A stretch of DNA of 64,000 bases, taken from Lapidilactobacillus wuchangensis (lineage in GTDB: Bacteria > Bacillota > Bacilli > Lactobacillales > Lactobacillaceae). The position numbers were made by a program, and so were the translations under genes. The DNA lies in contig NZ_RHOU01000009.1 in assembly GCF_003946645.1 (NCBI RefSeq), positions 44,365-108,364 of the forward strand, written 5' to 3'. Position 1 is the stretch's first letter. Each line of letters begins with the position of its first letter. The notes beneath the pieces were generated by a model. That model had not been told where the DNA came from. It did no database searches and was given only the letters and a program-made list of their open reading frames with translations. This document shows, one piece after another, positions 57,365-64,000 of this stretch.

Positions 57365-58615
57365 TTAAAGTTTTGATTGAGCGCGCAGGAAGTCGCCTGG
57401 TTTAACTGGTTGTTCGCAGGTAAAGTGAACAATTTCCATGGCATGTGGTGCCCGTTCAATTGCTTCATTTTTATCATCAAACAAGTCGCTGACTACTTGG
57501 GTATGATGAGCGAAATGAGGACCGTAGAATTCGATTTGATCACCAACACCGAAATTATTCCGCTGTTGAACGGTCACTTGCTTGGTGTCATCATCGTAAG
57601 CCAGAACCTCACCCACAAAAGCATAGTGCGGCAGCCGCCGACGCTTGCCGAACAGTTGAAAGTCCTCATTCGGTGTACCGTAATAGAAACCAGTTGAAAG
57701 CTCACGCTGAGCGACCTTCCACAATTCATCGACCCATTCTTGCTTTAACTGATAATGTTCGGGATCTTCACAGTAAGAACGAACCGCTGTTGAATAAACA
57801 TTGGCCACGGTCGAGACATAATGAACGGTCTTCATTCGGCCTTCAATCTTTAATGAATCAACCCCGGCGTCAACTAAATCGGGAATATGTTCGATCATCG
57901 ACATATCAACCGCACTCATGGAGAACTTCTCCAATTTGCCGTCAGTGCCATGACCTAACAATTCACGCTTTTGACCTAATTCAGGAATATCGAATAAATC
58001 GTATTTCCAACGACAATTTTGCGCACAACCGCCACGGTTAGCATCGCGCAAGCTCAAATGATTTGAAAGTACACAGCGACCTGAATAGCCGATACACATT
58101 GCGCCGTGAACGAAAGCTTCAATTTGAACATCAGTATGTTGCCGCATTTCTTTAATTTCTTCAATACCAACTTCACGGGCCAAAACAACTCGTTCCAAGC
58201 CTTCGCGTTGCCAGAAATTCAGCGTTTCATAGTTGGTTGCTGAAGCTTGCGTCGACAAGTGCACTTTCAATCCTGGAGCCTCAGTAATGGCCGTTTCAAT
58301 CAACGATGGGTCAGACACAATCACTGCATCAATCCCAGCATCGCGGACGTGGCGATAAAATTCGCCGGCGCCAGCTAAATTCTGCTCATGAGCGACGATA
58401 TTGGCAGCTACATAAACTTTGGCACCCCGCTCATGGGCATATTTAGCACCCGCAGCCATTTCCTCGAAAGAAAAATTGCCCGCGCGTGACCGTAAACCAT
58501 AAGCGTCGCCACCGATATAAACCGCGTCAGCTCCGTAATCAATGGCAATCCGCAATTTTTCCGGTGTGCCGGCTGGTGCCAAAACTTCTGGATGTTTTAC
58601 TGCTGTTTTTAACAT
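57365..58615 (-). CDS. trhP2: U32 peptidase-family tRNA hydroxylation protein TrhP2
   Basis: The 416-residue protein belongs to family U32. In B. subtilis the pair TrhP1/TrhP2 (YrrN/YrrO) makes 5-hydroxyuridine at tRNA wobble U34. It opens VLAPAGTPEKLRIAIDYGAD and has the family signature EAFVHGAMCIGYSGRCVLSN. Cys residues follow in NRGGCAQNCRWKY, the usual iron-sulfur-type Cys set. It starts by TAATG overlap with trhP1 at 58615. The older protease annotation is not supported by this context. Confidence 0.92.
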   Translation of the reverse strand: MLKTAVKHPEVLAPAGTPEKLRIAIDYGADAVYIGGDAYGLRSRAGNFSFEEMAAGAKYAHERGAKVYVAANIVAHEQNLAGAGEFYRHVRDAGIDAVIVSDPSLIETAITEAPGLKVHLSTQASATNYETLNFWQREGLERVVLAREVGIEEIKEMRQHTDVQIEAFVHGAMCIGYSGRCVLSNHLSLRDANRGGCAQNCRWKYDLFDIPELGQKRELLGHGTDGKLEKFSMSAVDMSMIEHIPDLVDAGVDSLKIEGRMKTVHYVSTVANVYSTAVRSYCEDPEHYQLKQEWVDELWKVAQRELSTGFYYGTPNEDFQLFGKRRRLPHYAFVGEVLAYDDDTKQVTVQQRNNFGVGDQIEFYGPHFAHHTQVVSDLFDDKNEAIERAPHAMEIVHFTCEQPVKPGDFLRAQSKL

Positions 58616-59538
58616 TATTTCACCTCATTAGGATCTAAATCAAAGAAGCCATTATCCAAACCACGTTCTGCCGGCTGTAATTCATGAACCGTCTGATCAA
58701 GGGCCTGTAAGGCATCAGTTGTCGCTTGGCCTTGGTCCAGCAAATCGCGAGCCTGGGCAAAAGTCGCCACTTGCTTCACAAAATTCCCGGCGTCTGCATA
58801 TAAGCCGTCCAGCTTCCAGCGACGTAAGCCTAAATCCCACAATTTTGGTAAGTCCAACATCAAGTCTAAATCATTGTTAGCAAAAATATGAGTCCCATTT
58901 AAATCTTCATAAATTGAGTAATGGGTTTCCTCTTTATGTGGCGCTGAAATAAACAAGCCACGCTCACGATCAGTTTTATTTAAATGTTCTTGGACAAAGT
59001 TAGAATAATTCTGTAGCAATGGCCGCCCTGATTGGTGAATGGCAATGGCACCATAAACGGTAACTTCAACGGGAATCTCAATTTGCTTGGACAAAGGCAC
59101 CATTTCTTGATAAGGCACTTCATGAGCCAAAACGGCACCACTAGCCTGATGTTTGCCCCAGAAATTAATTTGCCGGGAACTAGTCACGAGGTCGGCGGCA
59201 TCATAAATATAAGGTAAGTTCAATTGCGCTTGTTGTAATAAATAAATCGCGCCAGGATCACCAATTGACACTTCATCAACCCCGATTGTCGCCATCTTTT
59301 CCAAATAAGCCGCGACTTTCTTGATGCGATCATTATGGAAAATACCATTAACGGCCACTGTTACTTTGCGACCATTTTTGTGGGCTAATTCAACAATCTC
59401 AGCAATTTCTGCTGGTTTAAAACTATGTGGTAACCGTAACCCAAAATAATCCTCACCTAAATATAAACGATCAACACCAGCTGCAATTAAAGCTGCTGCC
59501 TGATCATAACTGGCAACTGTTGCCACTAACTCTGTCAT
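58615..59538 (-). CDS. trhP1: U32 peptidase-family tRNA hydroxylation protein TrhP1
   Basis: The 307-residue short U32 partner of TrhP2, matching YrrN (about 309 residues). It starts MTELVATVASYDQAAALIAA, contains LGEDYFGLRLPHSF, and has the degenerate signature VTVYGAIAIHQSGRPLL in which the Cys found in TrhP2 are missing, as expected for this partner. The two genes are translationally coupled, which supports a heteromeric enzyme. A promoter lies at 59577-59605. Confidence 0.9.
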   Translation of the reverse strand: MTELVATVASYDQAAALIAAGVDRLYLGEDYFGLRLPHSFKPAEIAEIVELAHKNGRKVTVAVNGIFHNDRIKKVAAYLEKMATIGVDEVSIGDPGAIYLLQQAQLNLPYIYDAADLVTSSRQINFWGKHQASGAVLAHEVPYQEMVPLSKQIEIPVEVTVYGAIAIHQSGRPLLQNYSNFVQEHLNKTDRERGLFISAPHKEETHYSIYEDLNGTHIFANNDLDLMLDLPKLWDLGLRRWKLDGLYADAGNFVKQVATFAQARDLLDQGQATTDALQALDQTVHELQPAERGLDNGFFDLDPNEVK

Positions 59539-59576
59539 TAAGAAGCCTCTTTCTTTTCGGAAGTTTAACAGTAAAA

Positions 59577-59605
59577 ATCATAGCACGAATTCACCGTGTT
59601 GTGAA
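59577..59605 (-). promoter_or_regulatory. Promoter of trhP1-trhP2
   Basis: TTCACA, a 17-base spacer and TATGAT on the minus strand, about 35 bases before the trhP1 ATG. Confidence 0.7.
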
Positions 59606-59685
59606 CTCTACCAGTGCGAACGTAGGCGGTTATTTAAGAAATGTAGTAAAAATCAAAACCGTTAAAACTGGTGATGACGTTGAAA

Positions 59686-59858
59686 CGGAATTAGTTCTGA
59701 CTGCATTCCGGGCTTGCTGGTTGTGGAACGCGGCCGGCGTCGATTGATGCCAATTTTTCAAATTGTCATCAATACGAGCCTTTATCTAACCGCTGAAGCG
59801 GTAAGACAAATTTGGCGGCTGACAACCACGCCCTCCATTCCGTCTGGAGTTGAGGTAG
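59686..59858 (+). repeat. Structured intergenic repeat, copy G
   Basis: A plus-oriented copy. The conserved parts are GGAACGCGGCCGGCGTCGAT, TTTGGCGGCTGACAACC and CTCCATTCCGTCTGGAG. Its second hairpin has a wholly different sequence, ATTGATGCCAATTT/AAATTGTCATCAAT, yet pairs over 13 of 14 positions. The other hairpin is TTTATCTAACCGC/GCGGTAAGACAAA. Confidence 0.9.
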
Positions 59859-59945
59859 TGCACTTCAGCTTGGTTAGAGCTTGAGCCAATTCTAGTAAAA
59901 CTAATCAACTACATTCAAATTGTTATCACAACTAAATAAAAGTAC

Positions 59946-60003
59946 CAAAAAAGCCTGTCTGACAGTTTCTGATTTTTATCCAGAAATCTTGTCAAACAGG
60001 CCT
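59946..60003 (-). terminator. Long hairpin terminator downstream of clpC
   Basis: GCCTGTCTGACAGTTTCTG pairs with CAGAAA-x-x-TTGTCAAACAGGC over about 18 bp with two interruptions. Six Ts follow on the minus strand. It lies about 240 bases after the clpC stop, beyond repeat H. Confidence 0.8.
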
Positions 60004-60061
60004 ATTAGTTTACTTCAATCTGCTTTTCTAAATAGTGGTGCTGAATTCTGTTAGTTTCATC

Positions 60062-60216
60062 TGGTGGTTGCTGGGCGATTGGCGTCAGCTGTGAAATTTG
60101 TCTTGCTGCTTTAGCAGCTAGTCAAAGCCTCGTATTTGAGATTGTTGCGTTAGCAATAAGCTCAAATCGATGGCCACAGCGTTTTCCACGCCCACAAAAT
60201 CGCCCAGCGACCACCA
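60062..60216. mobile_element. H element: repeat core with near-perfect 19-bp terminal inverted repeats
   Basis: The left end TGGTGGTTGCTGGGCGATT (60062-60080) matches the inverse of the right end (60198-60216) at 18 of 19 bases. The 155-bp interior has the two family hairpins: TTGTCTTGCTGC/GCAGCTAGTCAA and TTGAGATTGTTGC/GCAATAAGCTCAA. This is the layout of a small non-autonomous (MITE-like) element. No target duplication could be established. It sits 24 bases after the clpC stop. Confidence 0.65.
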
Positions 60217-60239
60217 CCAAAACTAGGGCAGTCTTGGCG

Positions 60240-62747
60240 TTAAGATTTAACCGTCTTTTTAGGTTTAGCGCTTGGTTTGGCATCCTGCACATTAACAGTG
60301 ATTTTGCCTTTGCTGGCACCGATTGTGATCAATGAGCCTTCGTGAACAGTCTTAGCTAGTAACAACTCACTGACTTGGTCTTCAATATCCCGTTGGATGG
60401 CACGGCGCAATGGCCGCGCACCATATTCAGGATCGAAACCATCGGCGGCAATCACATCCATCGCTGCTGGGGTCAATTTCATGGTAATACCCTGATCAGC
60501 TAAGCGAGTCCGCAAGCGTTTAGATAAGATTCTAACGATTGTCCGTAATTGTTCTTTAGTCAAGCTATGGAAAACAACGGTCTCATCAATTCGGTTAAGG
60601 AATTCTGGCCGGAAGAATTGTTTCGTTGCTTCCATGATTTTAGCCTGCATTTCCTTTTGCTGATCAACCGGATTGTAACTACCAAAGCCGACTGACTTAT
60701 CGTCACGCATGGCAGTAGCGCCTAAGTTCGACGTCAAAATCAAAATCGTATTGCGGAAATCAACACGCCGACCTTTGGCATCAGTTAAATAGCCATCATC
60801 CAAAACCTGAAGTAACAAGTTAAAGACATCAGGATGCGCCTTTTCGACTTCATCGAACAGGACGACGGAATAAGGTTTGTTACGAACCTTTTCTGTTAAC
60901 TGACCGCCTTCATCATAACCAACATAGCCAGGAGGTGACCCGATCAAACGAGAAGTGGTGTATTGATCCATGAACTCAGACATATCGATCCGAATTAAAT
61001 TATCCTCAGAACCAAACATTGCTTCAGCTAAAGCTTTGGCCAATTCCGTTTTGCCGACACCAGTTGGCCCTAAGAATAAGAAAGAACCGATTGGCCGTTG
61101 CGGATCTTTCAAACCACTACGCGCCCGCCGAATCGCTCGAGCAACCGAAGTAACGGCAGCATCTTGACCAACAACCCGTTCGTGAAGAATTTGTTCCAAG
61201 TTAATTAGCCGTTCGCTTTCTTTTTTCTGCAACTGAGTCAGTGGTACGCCGGTCCATTCAGAAACAACTTCAGCGACGTCTTCAGCTTCGACCTTTACAT
61301 CACGGCGACTAGCATCAGGATCGGCAGCAATCAACTCGTCTAACTTCTTACGAAGTGACATTTCCTTTTGACGAATATCAGCTGCTTTCTCAAAATCTTG
61401 TTGCTCAATCGCTTGTTCCTTCTGATTAATGGCTTGGTTGACTTGTTGTTGTAACTGGTCAACAGGGCTTAAATCGCTGGCTTCATCCAAACGAACTTTG
61501 GCCGCCGATTCATCAATCAAATCAATCGCCTTATCAGGCATAAACCGCCCGACAATATAGCGATCAGCTAAAACAACTGCTTCGTGTAAAGCACTATCAG
61601 TAATAGTCACCCCATGATGGGCTTCATATTTCGGCCGCAAACCTTTCAAAATTTGCTCAGTCTCAGCTGGCGTTGGTTCGTCAATTTGCACGGTGGCAAA
61701 ACGACGTTCCAAAGCCGAATCCTTTTCAATATACTTCTGATATTCATCTAAAGTTGTGGCCCCGATTAACTGCAGTTCCCCACGAGCCAAAGCTGGTTTC
61801 AAAATATTCGAAGCATCAATTGCCCCTTCAGCGCCACCAGCACCAACTAAGGTATGCAATTCATCAATAAAGAGGATCACTTGACCATCTTGATAAATTT
61901 CATCGATGACTTTCTTCAGCCGATCTTCGAATTCACCACGATATTTCGTGCCGGCAACTAATGACCCCATGTCGAGCATCATCAGGCGTTTTTGCCGCAT
62001 ATCACCAGGCACGTTGCCAGCCACGATCCGTTGGGCTAAACCTTCAGCAATGGCTGTTTTACCAACACCAGGTTCGCCAACTAAAACTGGATTGTTCTTA
62101 GTCCGCCGACTTAAAATTTGAATGACCCGTTTCACTTCACGGTCACGACCAACTACTGGATCCATCTTTTGCTCGCGAGCAGCTTGGGTCAAATCACGAG
62201 CTAATGAATTAAGGGTTGGTGTGGCGGATTGTGTTTTAGGTTGGGCATTGCGATTAGTCCGATTGTTAGCTGCCTTCTTCAAGTTAGCTTCGGACAGGCC
62301 CATTTTTTTCAAAAGAATTTGCTTTGTTTTTGACAGGCTTAAGCCTAAATTCGTTAGGATTCGCGCGGCTAAAATATCGTCTTCTCGCAGCAAACCTAAG
62401 AGAATATGTTCCGTGCCAATTTTAATGGCGCCGAGACGTTTAGCCTCGTCCCCAGCGTAGGCCAAAATCTGTTTGGCCTTAGGTGAATAAGGTAAGTAAC
62501 CTTCATCATTGTCTTTCGCGGGGGTACTATCAACTGCACCATAGCCCGTGAAACGTTCAATTTCTTCCTTCACATAGTCAGGTGTAATGGTAAGTTGTCG
62601 TAAAGTTTTGCCGGCAATGCCATTTTTTTCCATCGTTAATGCCAACAGCAAATGTTCAGTGCCGATTGCATGATGGTGGAAATAACGTGCTTGCTCTTGG
62701 GCAATCACGAGGACATTACTAGCACTTTCAGTAAATAAGTTATCCAA
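60240..62747 (-). CDS. clpC: ATP-dependent Clp protease ATP-binding subunit ClpC
   Basis: The 835-residue AAA+ unfoldase has a double Clp_N domain (about 1-145) and Walker A sites [16 protein letters not shown] (AAA1) and [16 protein letters not shown] (AAA2). A UVR/linker middle domain with [20 protein letters not shown] lies between them, and the C-terminal helical domain carries the ClpP-docking loop region. It degrades misfolded proteins with ClpP. It follows ctsR by 18 bases and is controlled by CtsR. The McsA/McsB adaptors of B. subtilis are absent from this operon. Confidence 0.98.
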   Translation of the reverse strand: MDNLFTESASNVLVIAQEQARYFHHHAIGTEHLLLALTMEKNGIAGKTLRQLTITPDYVKEEIERFTGYGAVDSTPAKDNDEGYLPYSPKAKQILAYAGDEAKRLGAIKIGTEHILLGLLREDDILAARILTNLGLSLSKTKQILLKKMGLSEANLKKAANNRTNRNAQPKTQSATPTLNSLARDLTQAAREQKMDPVVGRDREVKRVIQILSRRTKNNPVLVGEPGVGKTAIAEGLAQRIVAGNVPGDMRQKRLMMLDMGSLVAGTKYRGEFEDRLKKVIDEIYQDGQVILFIDELHTLVGAGGAEGAIDASNILKPALARGELQLIGATTLDEYQKYIEKDSALERRFATVQIDEPTPAETEQILKGLRPKYEAHHGVTITDSALHEAVVLADRYIVGRFMPDKAIDLIDESAAKVRLDEASDLSPVDQLQQQVNQAINQKEQAIEQQDFEKAADIRQKEMSLRKKLDELIAADPDASRRDVKVEAEDVAEVVSEWTGVPLTQLQKKESERLINLEQILHERVVGQDAAVTSVARAIRRARSGLKDPQRPIGSFLFLGPTGVGKTELAKALAEAMFGSEDNLIRIDMSEFMDQYTTSRLIGSPPGYVGYDEGGQLTEKVRNKPYSVVLFDEVEKAHPDVFNLLLQVLDDGYLTDAKGRRVDFRNTILILTSNLGATAMRDDKSVGFGSYNPVDQQKEMQAKIMEATKQFFRPEFLNRIDETVVFHSLTKEQLRTIVRILSKRLRTRLADQGITMKLTPAAMDVIAADGFDPEYGARPLRRAIQRDIEDQVSELLLAKTVHEGSLITIGASKGKITVNVQDAKPSAKPKKTVKS

Positions 62748-62765
62748 GATACCGCCTACCTTTCT

Positions 62766-63236
62766 TTAAAAACGCTGATATCTTAAACCATTCAGTAGCG
62801 CACTCAGTAAATTCGCGCGGAGCGTATCTGTGGCCACTTGATCAGTTACGGCAAAAGCATCATCCGTTAACATCGTTGCGAGTAGCTGGGCTTCATGCGT
62901 ACTTAGGACTTCATTATCTACCAATTGTTGCAAAATAGAAACAGCTTTTTCAAAAGAAATTTGTGGTGTTACTAAAGCTAACAATTGATTCAAATAATGG
63001 TCCTGATCACGATAACGCAACTTCTCGATGCGAATATAGCCGCCGCCACCACGTTTACTTTCAACTAAATAACCTTGTTGACTAGAAAAACGGGTTTTGA
63101 TCACATAATTGATTTGTGAGGGCACACAGTTAAACTGGGCGGCAATCGAGGCCCGATTGATTTCAATCTGGCGATCCGCCGCCAGAATTTCCTTTAGATA
63201 CGCCTCAATAATATCAGAAATATTTTGTCCGGCCAT
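62766..63236 (-). CDS. ctsR: Transcriptional repressor of class III stress genes CtsR
   Basis: A 156-residue winged-helix repressor. It starts MAGQNISDIIEAYLKEILAA and contains the DNA-binding CVPSQINYVIKTRFSSQQGY, then VESKRGGGGYIRI with the Gly-rich wing tip that senses heat. It is the first gene of the ctsR-clpC operon, and its own operator overlaps the promoter just upstream, so it is autoregulated. ATGGCCGGACA follows a GAGAGGAATGG site. Confidence 0.98.
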   Translation of the reverse strand: MAGQNISDIIEAYLKEILAADRQIEINRASIAAQFNCVPSQINYVIKTRFSSQQGYLVESKRGGGGYIRIEKLRYRDQDHYLNQLLALVTPQISFEKAVSILQQLVDNEVLSTHEAQLLATMLTDDAFAVTDQVATDTLRANLLSALLNGLRYQRF

Positions 63237-63282
63237 CTCACCATTCCTCTCTGAATTATTTGAGGTGCCAGCGAAGATCCGA

Positions 63283-63331
63283 TTTGACCTTCATTGACCT
63301 TTATTATAAAAGAAATCATGACATCTGCCAA
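63283..63331 (-). promoter_or_regulatory. ctsR-clpC promoter with CtsR operator
   Basis: The minus strand has TTGGCA, a 17-base spacer and TATAAT (63303-63331). Directly after the -10 comes AAAGGTCAATGAAGGTCAAA (63283-63302), the tandem GGTCAA heptad of a CtsR box. Binding there would block transcription start. Confidence 0.95.
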
Positions 63332-63468
63332 CTATCAAGTTTGCAAAGTTAACTAATTGACGATAATCATTGATTTTCAACGAGGAGATGGCAAGAATTA
63401 CTTAGCTAATTAAGCCAGGACAAGATCAAATCTGGGGCAAAATCAGCGCGCCTAAATTCAGAATGTCG

Positions 63469-63582
63469 CTACTTTTGTTCATCCTTATTGTGGCGGACTA
63501 AGCGGCCAATATTAAGTAATAAGGTGATGAAGTTCAGAATAACGGTTAACCAGAGCAACCGGGATTGCTGTTGTTTATTCAT
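63469..63582 (-). CDS. 37-residue small membrane protein, unknown
   Basis: A short frame (MNKQQQSRLLWLTVILNF to HNKDEQK) with AGAAGAG about 7 bases before its ATG. It has one hydrophobic helix, a positive N-terminus and a charged C-terminus. It lies alone between ctsR and tRNA-Pro. Small size leaves doubt, but the ribosome site, helix and clean stop favour a real gene. Confidence 0.5.
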   Translation of the reverse strand: MNKQQQSRLLWLTVILNFITLLLNIGRLVRHNKDEQK

Positions 63583-63672
63583 TTATTTTCTCTTCTGACT
63601 TATCTTGCTGAAAACAAACACTGCCAACAATTAATTGTCCCTAAAACACCACGAATCAAATACAAAACTAAA

Positions 63673-63707
63673 CAAAAAAACTTAACATCAATTGATAATG
63701 TCAAGTT
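63673..63707 (-). terminator. Terminator downstream of tRNA-Pro
   Basis: AACTTAACAT and ATGTCAAGTT form a 10-bp stem with one mismatch around a short loop. Seven Ts follow on the minus strand. It is 47 bases after the tRNA. Confidence 0.8.
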
Positions 63708-63754
63708 CATCAACTACAGACCGAGATCGGTACTGTTTGCATTATTTAGTTTAT

Positions 63755-63827
63755 CGGGAAAACGGGATTCGAACCCACGACCTCTGCGTCCCGAACGCAG
63801 CGCTCTACCAAGCTGAGCTATTTCCCG
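63755..63827 (-). tRNA. tRNA-Pro (CGG)
   Basis: A 73-base cloverleaf. Acceptor CGGGAAA pairs with TTTCCCG, D-arm AGCTCAGCTTGGTAGAGC, anticodon arm CTGCG-TTCGGGA-CGCAG with anticodon CGG, and T-arm GTGGGTTCGAATCCCG are all present. CCA is not encoded. It reads the codon CCG. Confidence 0.97.
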
Positions 63828-63853
63828 AAGAAATCGATCAACTTCCTAAGTAT

Positions 63854-63882
63854 AGCATAGAACTTAGGAAGTGATTATCCAA
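63854..63882 (-). promoter_or_regulatory. Promoter of tRNA-Pro
   Basis: TTGGAT, a 17-base spacer and TATGCT on the minus strand, 26 bases before the tRNA. The region also forms an inverted CTTCCTAAG/CTTAGGAAG pair. The tRNA-Gly terminator lies just upstream, so a separate promoter is expected. Confidence 0.65.
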
Positions 63883-63885
63883 TTT

Positions 63886-63919
63886 AAATAAAAAAATGCC
63901 TAAACTGATTTTTAGGCAA
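63886..63919 (-). terminator. Terminator downstream of tRNA-Gly
   Basis: TGCCTAAA and TTTAGGCA form a perfect 8-bp stem, followed by seven Ts on the minus strand. It starts 8 bases after the tRNA-Gly end. Confidence 0.85.
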
Positions 63920-63926
63920 ATAAAAA

Positions 63927-63997
63927 GCGGAAGACGAGATTCGAACTCGCGACCCCCACCATGGCAAGGTGATGTTCTACCACTGAACTACTTCCGC
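63927..63997 (-). tRNA. tRNA-Gly (GCC)
   Basis: A 71-base cloverleaf. Acceptor GCGGAAG pairs with CTTCCGC, anticodon arm ATCACC-TTGCCAT-GGTGGG has anticodon GCC, and the T-arm is GCGAGTTCGAATCTCGT. CCA is not encoded. The gene lies three bases from the window edge, so its promoter is outside. Confidence 0.97.
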
Positions 63998-64000
63998 AAA

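Noticed and set aside
57365..59538. Trh proteins as collagenase-like proteases
   Set aside because: The coupled short-long U32 pair matches the B. subtilis tRNA hydroxylation proteins in size and order. The protease name is historical.
15350..60216. Repeats as a CRISPR array
   Set aside because: They are about 175 bp, widely scattered, in both orientations and not separated by equal spacers. No cas gene is present.
63237..63331. A CIRCE (HrcA) operator before ctsR
   Set aside because: The TTAGCACTC-N9-GAGTGCTAA pattern is absent. Only the CtsR tandem GGTCAA site is found.

Overview
The window is a low- to mid-GC Firmicutes chromosome segment, most likely from the family Lactobacillaceae. 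The order ctsR-clpC, trhP1-trhP2, rpoB-rpoC, comC-type peptidase, rpsL-rpsG-fusA, S10-spc-alpha operon, ecfA1-ecfA2-ecfT-truA-rplM-rpsI is typical of lactobacilli. Strong AGGAGG ribosome sites, a CtsR operator, an LPXTG surface protein and the absence of mcsA/mcsB between ctsR and clpC agree with this. I do not name a genus. Nearly everything is on the minus strand, so operons are best read from high to low coordinates.

Region 1 (1-11.5 kb) looks like an exopolysaccharide synthase operon controlled by cyclic di-GMP. It runs from a promoter near 11440: UDP-GlcNAc 2-epimerase, a GH8-like lipoprotein, a polytopic membrane protein, a deacetylase-like secreted protein, a processive family 2 glycosyltransferase, a BcsB-like protein and a membrane GGDEF protein. 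The GGDEF signature is lost but the RxxD inhibitory site remains, as expected of a c-di-GMP receptor. A terminator follows, then a truncated secreted protein with two IDG-x-x-DWA repeats. Region 2 (11.5-18.6 kb) is accessory: a secreted protein, a Nudix hydrolase, a TetR regulator divergent from an SDR, a second SDR, VanZ and Dus.

Region 3 (18.8-23.2 kb) holds rpsI, rplM, truA and the ECF transporter energising module. Region 4 (23.3-27.6 kb) is a run of five small membrane proteins plus an XRE regulator with membrane segments, flanked by repeats. Region 5 (27.7-45.5 kb) contains the complete S10-spc-alpha cluster and the str operon (rpsL, rpsG, fusA), with clear promoters. Region 6 (45.6-56.6 kb) holds a prepilin peptidase, a BspA-like LPXTG surface protein, rpoC and rpoB. 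Region 7 (57-64 kb) holds the U32 tRNA-hydroxylation pair, clpC-ctsR, a small membrane protein and two tRNAs (Pro-CGG, Gly-GCC).

The most unusual structure is a family of about 175-bp intergenic repeats, eight copies in either orientation. Each has two central hairpins whose sequence changes from copy to copy while the pairing is kept. One copy has near-perfect 19-bp terminal inverted repeats, and another appears inserted inside a related element. Two long segments carrying these repeats flank the trhP genes as a direct duplication. I do not recognise the family from memory.
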